A stretch of DNA of 7,573 nucleotides from CAZEAN01 sp964510225. GTDB taxonomy: Bacteria > Planctomycetota > Planctomycetia > Isosphaerales > Isosphaeraceae. Below the pieces are notes generated by a model. That model searched no databases. It was given only the letters and a program-made list of their open reading frames with translations, and was not told the DNA's origin. The DNA lies in assembly GCA_964510225.1 (NCBI GenBank), contig CAZEAN010000194.1, forward strand, positions 1 to 7,573. Direction: 5' to 3'. Below, piece after piece: positions 5,958 to 7,573 of this stretch (its first letter is position 1; each line of letters opens with the position of its first letter). Both the position numbers and the translations under genes were made by a program.

Positions 5958-6481
5958 TTCTAACTCTGCATGACTAATGACGTCAAATTCTGACATCAAC
6001 ACAACTTAGACTTGATACGCCCTCCTTCGTCAAGCGTAGTCATTCCGACTCCTGCCGACACCAAATGACTGCATAGATCCCCTCCAGTGGGCAAATAGTA
6101 GGCCAAGCGAACATTCATATTTTGCTCCGCCTACACCGATAGAAGAGGATGCTTGTACAGGAGACTCTGAGAAAGCCGCGTGCTGGGTCTACTTTGACAA
6201 GCATCAGTCGTTGGACGCGGCTGCTCGCCAATGGTCACAAGATCAGAGCCTCAAGCGACTCTGGCATCCATCACCAGGCCGGACCAGGCGATCACACGAT
6301 CCTAGCCGCACATCAAGTTATCCCGCCCTTCTAAGCAATCGAACAGAGCTGTTCACTTTCACAAACCACAACGCCACTCTCACATCCTCAGAATTCGTGA
6401 CAGTCAGTATGTTCGGATCAATCCCTGACGTGTTGCCAACAGATTTTCCCTACACTCAATCAATTGATTTTGTTTAAGCTC
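5958..6481. other. Gene-poor stretch with one long start-less open frame (possible remnant)
   Basis: There is no convincing intact gene in 524 bases. On the + strand the frame from 6040 to the TAA at 6475-6477 is free of stops for 145 codons. Its middle reads like protein, with stretches such as EEDACTGDSEKAACWVYFD and LDAAARQWSQDQSLKRLW. It has no ATG, GTG or Shine-Dalgarno near its beginning; only CTG (6052) and TTG (6211) are in-frame alternatives. Codon choice shows no strong bias and no known domain is recognised. A shorter overlapping frame (6149-6334) begins with ATG but looks no better. The stretch may be a decayed gene, a chance opening, or non-coding DNA. An 8-bp palindrome TGACGTCA lies at 5978-5985. 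I see no CRISPR, transposon ends or tRNA fragments. Confidence 0.35.
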
Positions 6482-6520
6482 GCAGGGCTCCTCCATTGTC
6501 GAATGACGAAGGAGCCCTGC
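6482..6520. terminator. Long stem-loop downstream of the PEP-CTERM gene
   Basis: GCAGGGCTCCT (6482-6492) pairs perfectly with AGGAGCCCTGC (6510-6520). Inside it, CATT and AATG (6494-6497, 6502-6505) can continue the stem to a GTCG tetraloop. It lies 76 bases beyond the stop of the minus-strand gene and just after the end of the open frame on the + strand. Neither side has a strong T-run, so the direction is uncertain; serving the minus-strand gene is most likely. Confidence 0.6.
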
Positions 6521-6596
6521 ATCTTCGTTAGATAGTGTGAGTCAGAGAAAACTGGACTACCAGCTCTCGAAATCAAGTGTTTCGAGGCAAATCTGG

Positions 6597-7364
6597 TCAC
6601 GCATTGAAGCGTCGACGGAGCAGTGCACCAACAAGACCAACTGCACCGAGACCTGCAAGAGCAATGGAGGTTGGCTCGGGAACGACAGTTGCTGTAATGA
6701 CAACACTGTCGAGATAAATTGTCTCAGTACCAGCGCTATTGTTAACCTGGAACTGAATGTTAACGGACGGTGCGCCGTCAAAGGCGGAGAGATCGATGGT
6801 CGGATTACTAAAAGCACCTGAGAATGGTCCACTCTCTAAATCATCGCCGACGACCGAGAAGACGGAGAACCCGTTGACCAAGACGGCAAATTCATCCGGG
6901 TCTTCGTAGCCCGTAACATTAGCGAACCAAGCGAACTCAAGAGTCAAACCCGAGAGGAGAGAGGCGTCAAAGCCGTCGAAATCGACGATGATAGTACCAT
7001 CAGCGTCGTTGAATTCGAAACCCTGCGTACCTGAATCAAAGCTACCAACGTCACCTGTAAAGTCGGTGATCCCGATGAAGTCGTTCGATTCAAACGGATC
7101 GATCGGTCCGCCCTCACCCGTGTTACGCGTGTCTTCGAAGAATGTACCGAAGTTGAGCTCGCCAGCGAGCAAGTTGTCGTCAGTGTAACCAGCACTAGTC
7201 GGGAAGGCAAAGAGACCTCCACCGACAGGGGTCAAGAGCGAGTTATCAGTGAATGGGCTGGGGAACGTTGAGGCTGAGTCGAAGTCTTGAGTTAGCATGA
7301 AATCTGCGCGAGCGCTGACAGCCAAGAGCGTGAAAGCTAGAGTAGCCGAAATGCGAAGAATCAT
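6597..7364 (-). CDS. PEP-CTERM sorted secreted protein, highly acidic
   Basis: Secreted or surface protein of unknown binding partner. Residues 1-20 are a signal peptide (ATLAFTLLAVSARA, cut before Asp21). Residues 21-228 are rich in Phe, Gly, Asp and beta-prone segments (TIIVDFDGFD, LTLEFAWFANVTGY, VNIQFQVNNS, TIYLDSVVITATVV), suggesting a beta-sandwich domain. The C-terminus is a textbook PEP-CTERM signal: VPEPTS (228-233), a hydrophobic helix to residue 249, then RRR at 250-252. In known systems an exosortase processes such signals; no exosortase gene is in the window. By count the mature part before the PEP motif has 34 acidic residues and a single basic one (Arg80), and the whole protein has no Lys, Cys or His. 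The ATG at 7364 is preceded by GAGG nine bases upstream. It is transcribed toward the stem-loop at 6482-6520 and is separated from the next minus-strand gene by a terminator. Confidence 0.93.
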   Translation of the reverse strand: MILRISATLAFTLLAVSARADFMLTQDFDSASTFPSPFTDNSLLTPVGGGLFAFPTSAGYTDDNLLAGELNFGTFFEDTRNTGEGGPIDPFESNDFIGITDFTGDVGSFDSGTQGFEFNDADGTIIVDFDGFDASLLSGLTLEFAWFANVTGYEDPDEFAVLVNGFSVFSVVGDDLESGPFSGAFSNPTIDLSAFDGAPSVNIQFQVNNSAGTETIYLDSVVITATVVPEPTSIALAGLGAVGLVGALLRRRFNA

Positions 7365-7449
7365 GGTAGAAAGCCTCGTGAGCTGGAGTTGGAATACCGT
7401 ATTCCTGGCATACCATTTGGTACGGAGCGGGAGTGACAGTATCGTGCAA

Positions 7450-7483
7450 CAAAACCACGCCCGAAGAATACTCCGGACGTGGT
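7450..7483 (-). terminator. Intrinsic terminator of the gene at the right edge
   Basis: On the minus strand ACCACGTCCG pairs with CGGGCGTGGT (one U-G wobble, 10 bp, plus strand 7454-7463 with 7474-7483) around a 10-base loop, and is followed at once by TTTTGTTG. This is a classical intrinsic terminator for transcription entering from the right, 33 bases after the stop of the partial gene, and it insulates the PEP-CTERM gene. Confidence 0.75.
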
Positions 7484-7501
7484 CTGGTTGGCTAGGCTGA
7501 A

Positions 7502-7533
7502 ACTCTGAATCGATTGTTAGCCGATTTCAGAGT
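7502..7533. repeat. Inverted repeat around the stop codon of the edge gene
   Basis: ACTCTGAA (7502-7509) and TTCAGAGT (7526-7533) are perfect complements. ATCG and CGAT just inside can extend the stem with a one-base bulge. The loop contains the TAA stop of the minus-strand partial gene. No T-run follows, so it is probably not the terminator itself. Confidence 0.4.
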
Positions 7534-7573
7534 CACGTTCCTCGATGCCGTCATCATCGTCGTGATTATCGGC
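7517..7573 (-). CDS. C-terminal end of a protein continuing beyond the window (acidic tail)
   Basis: Reading leftward from the window edge, an open frame gives 18 codons (ADNHDDDDGIEERDSEIG) and a TAA at 7519-7517. The residue composition is that of an acidic, flexible C-terminus. Support comes from the well-formed minus-strand terminator at 7450-7483 just downstream. Function cannot be told from so little. The stop codon lies in the loop of a small inverted repeat (7502-7512 with 7522-7533). Confidence 0.55.
   Translation of the reverse strand, partial: ADNHDDDDGIEERDSEIG

Noticed and set aside
5873..6540. tRNA-Leu as the attachment site of an integrated element
   Set aside because: No repeated copy of the tRNA 3' end and no integrase are visible in the window.
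6537..6821. Cysteine-rich 94-codon + strand frame that resembles a small secreted toxin
   Set aside because: It is antisense to the PEP-CTERM gene; the cysteines come from the reverse complement of Ala, Thr and Gly codons, and there is no signal peptide or ribosome site.

Overview
The window looks like chromosomal DNA of a planctomycete (phylum Planctomycetota). Four things point that way: a PEP-CTERM secreted protein, an HU-type DNA-binding protein with an Ala/Lys/Thr-rich N-terminal extension, a Gly/Asp/Arg/Asn repeat protein whose Tyr/Trp-rich middle and conserved C-terminal domain resemble proteins found in many planctomycete genomes (sometimes annotated as mu-protocadherin-like cell-surface proteins), and an exported SurA-like protein. 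The family-level calls are firm. The phylum is an inference and I do not assign a genus. Most of the window is moderately GC-rich, but bases 42-180 are only about 10% G+C.

Layout, left to right. An extremely AT-rich tract (1-180) runs into a repeat-containing, probably exported protein (119-1201, +). A long stem-loop at 1253-1289 separates it from a convergent exported SurA/parvulin-like protein (1352-2677, -). That gene is divergent from a gamma-glutamyltranspeptidase precursor (2827-4587, +), and the 149-bp gap between them holds a promoter candidate set inside an inverted repeat plus a separate 10-bp palindrome. Next come a pair of overlapping hairpins, a sigma70-like promoter and the HU-like gene (4826-5230, +), followed by another stem-loop. 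A small cupin (5411-5797, +) and a complete tRNA-Leu(UAA) gene (5873-5957, +) follow. The stretch 5958-6481 has no convincing gene; it contains one long stop-free but start-less frame that may be a gene remnant. A stem-loop at 6482-6520 precedes a minus-strand PEP-CTERM protein (6597-7364). The right edge holds a minus-strand terminator (7450-7483) and the last 18 codons of an acidic protein that continues outside the window (7517-7573, -).

I see no operon joining these genes. Most have their own control signals and their directions alternate. The common theme is export: four of the six internal proteins carry a signal peptide or signal-like N-terminus (repeat protein, SurA-like protein, GGT, PEP-CTERM protein), consistent with a cell-envelope neighbourhood. 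I found no convincing defence system, CRISPR array, insertion sequence or biosynthetic cluster. The most unusual items are the AT-rich 5' end of the repeat protein, the SurA-like protein whose parvulin domain lacks its active-site histidines, the exclusive hairpins behind ggt, the start-less open frame beside the tRNA, and the lysine-, cysteine- and histidine-free acidic PEP-CTERM protein.
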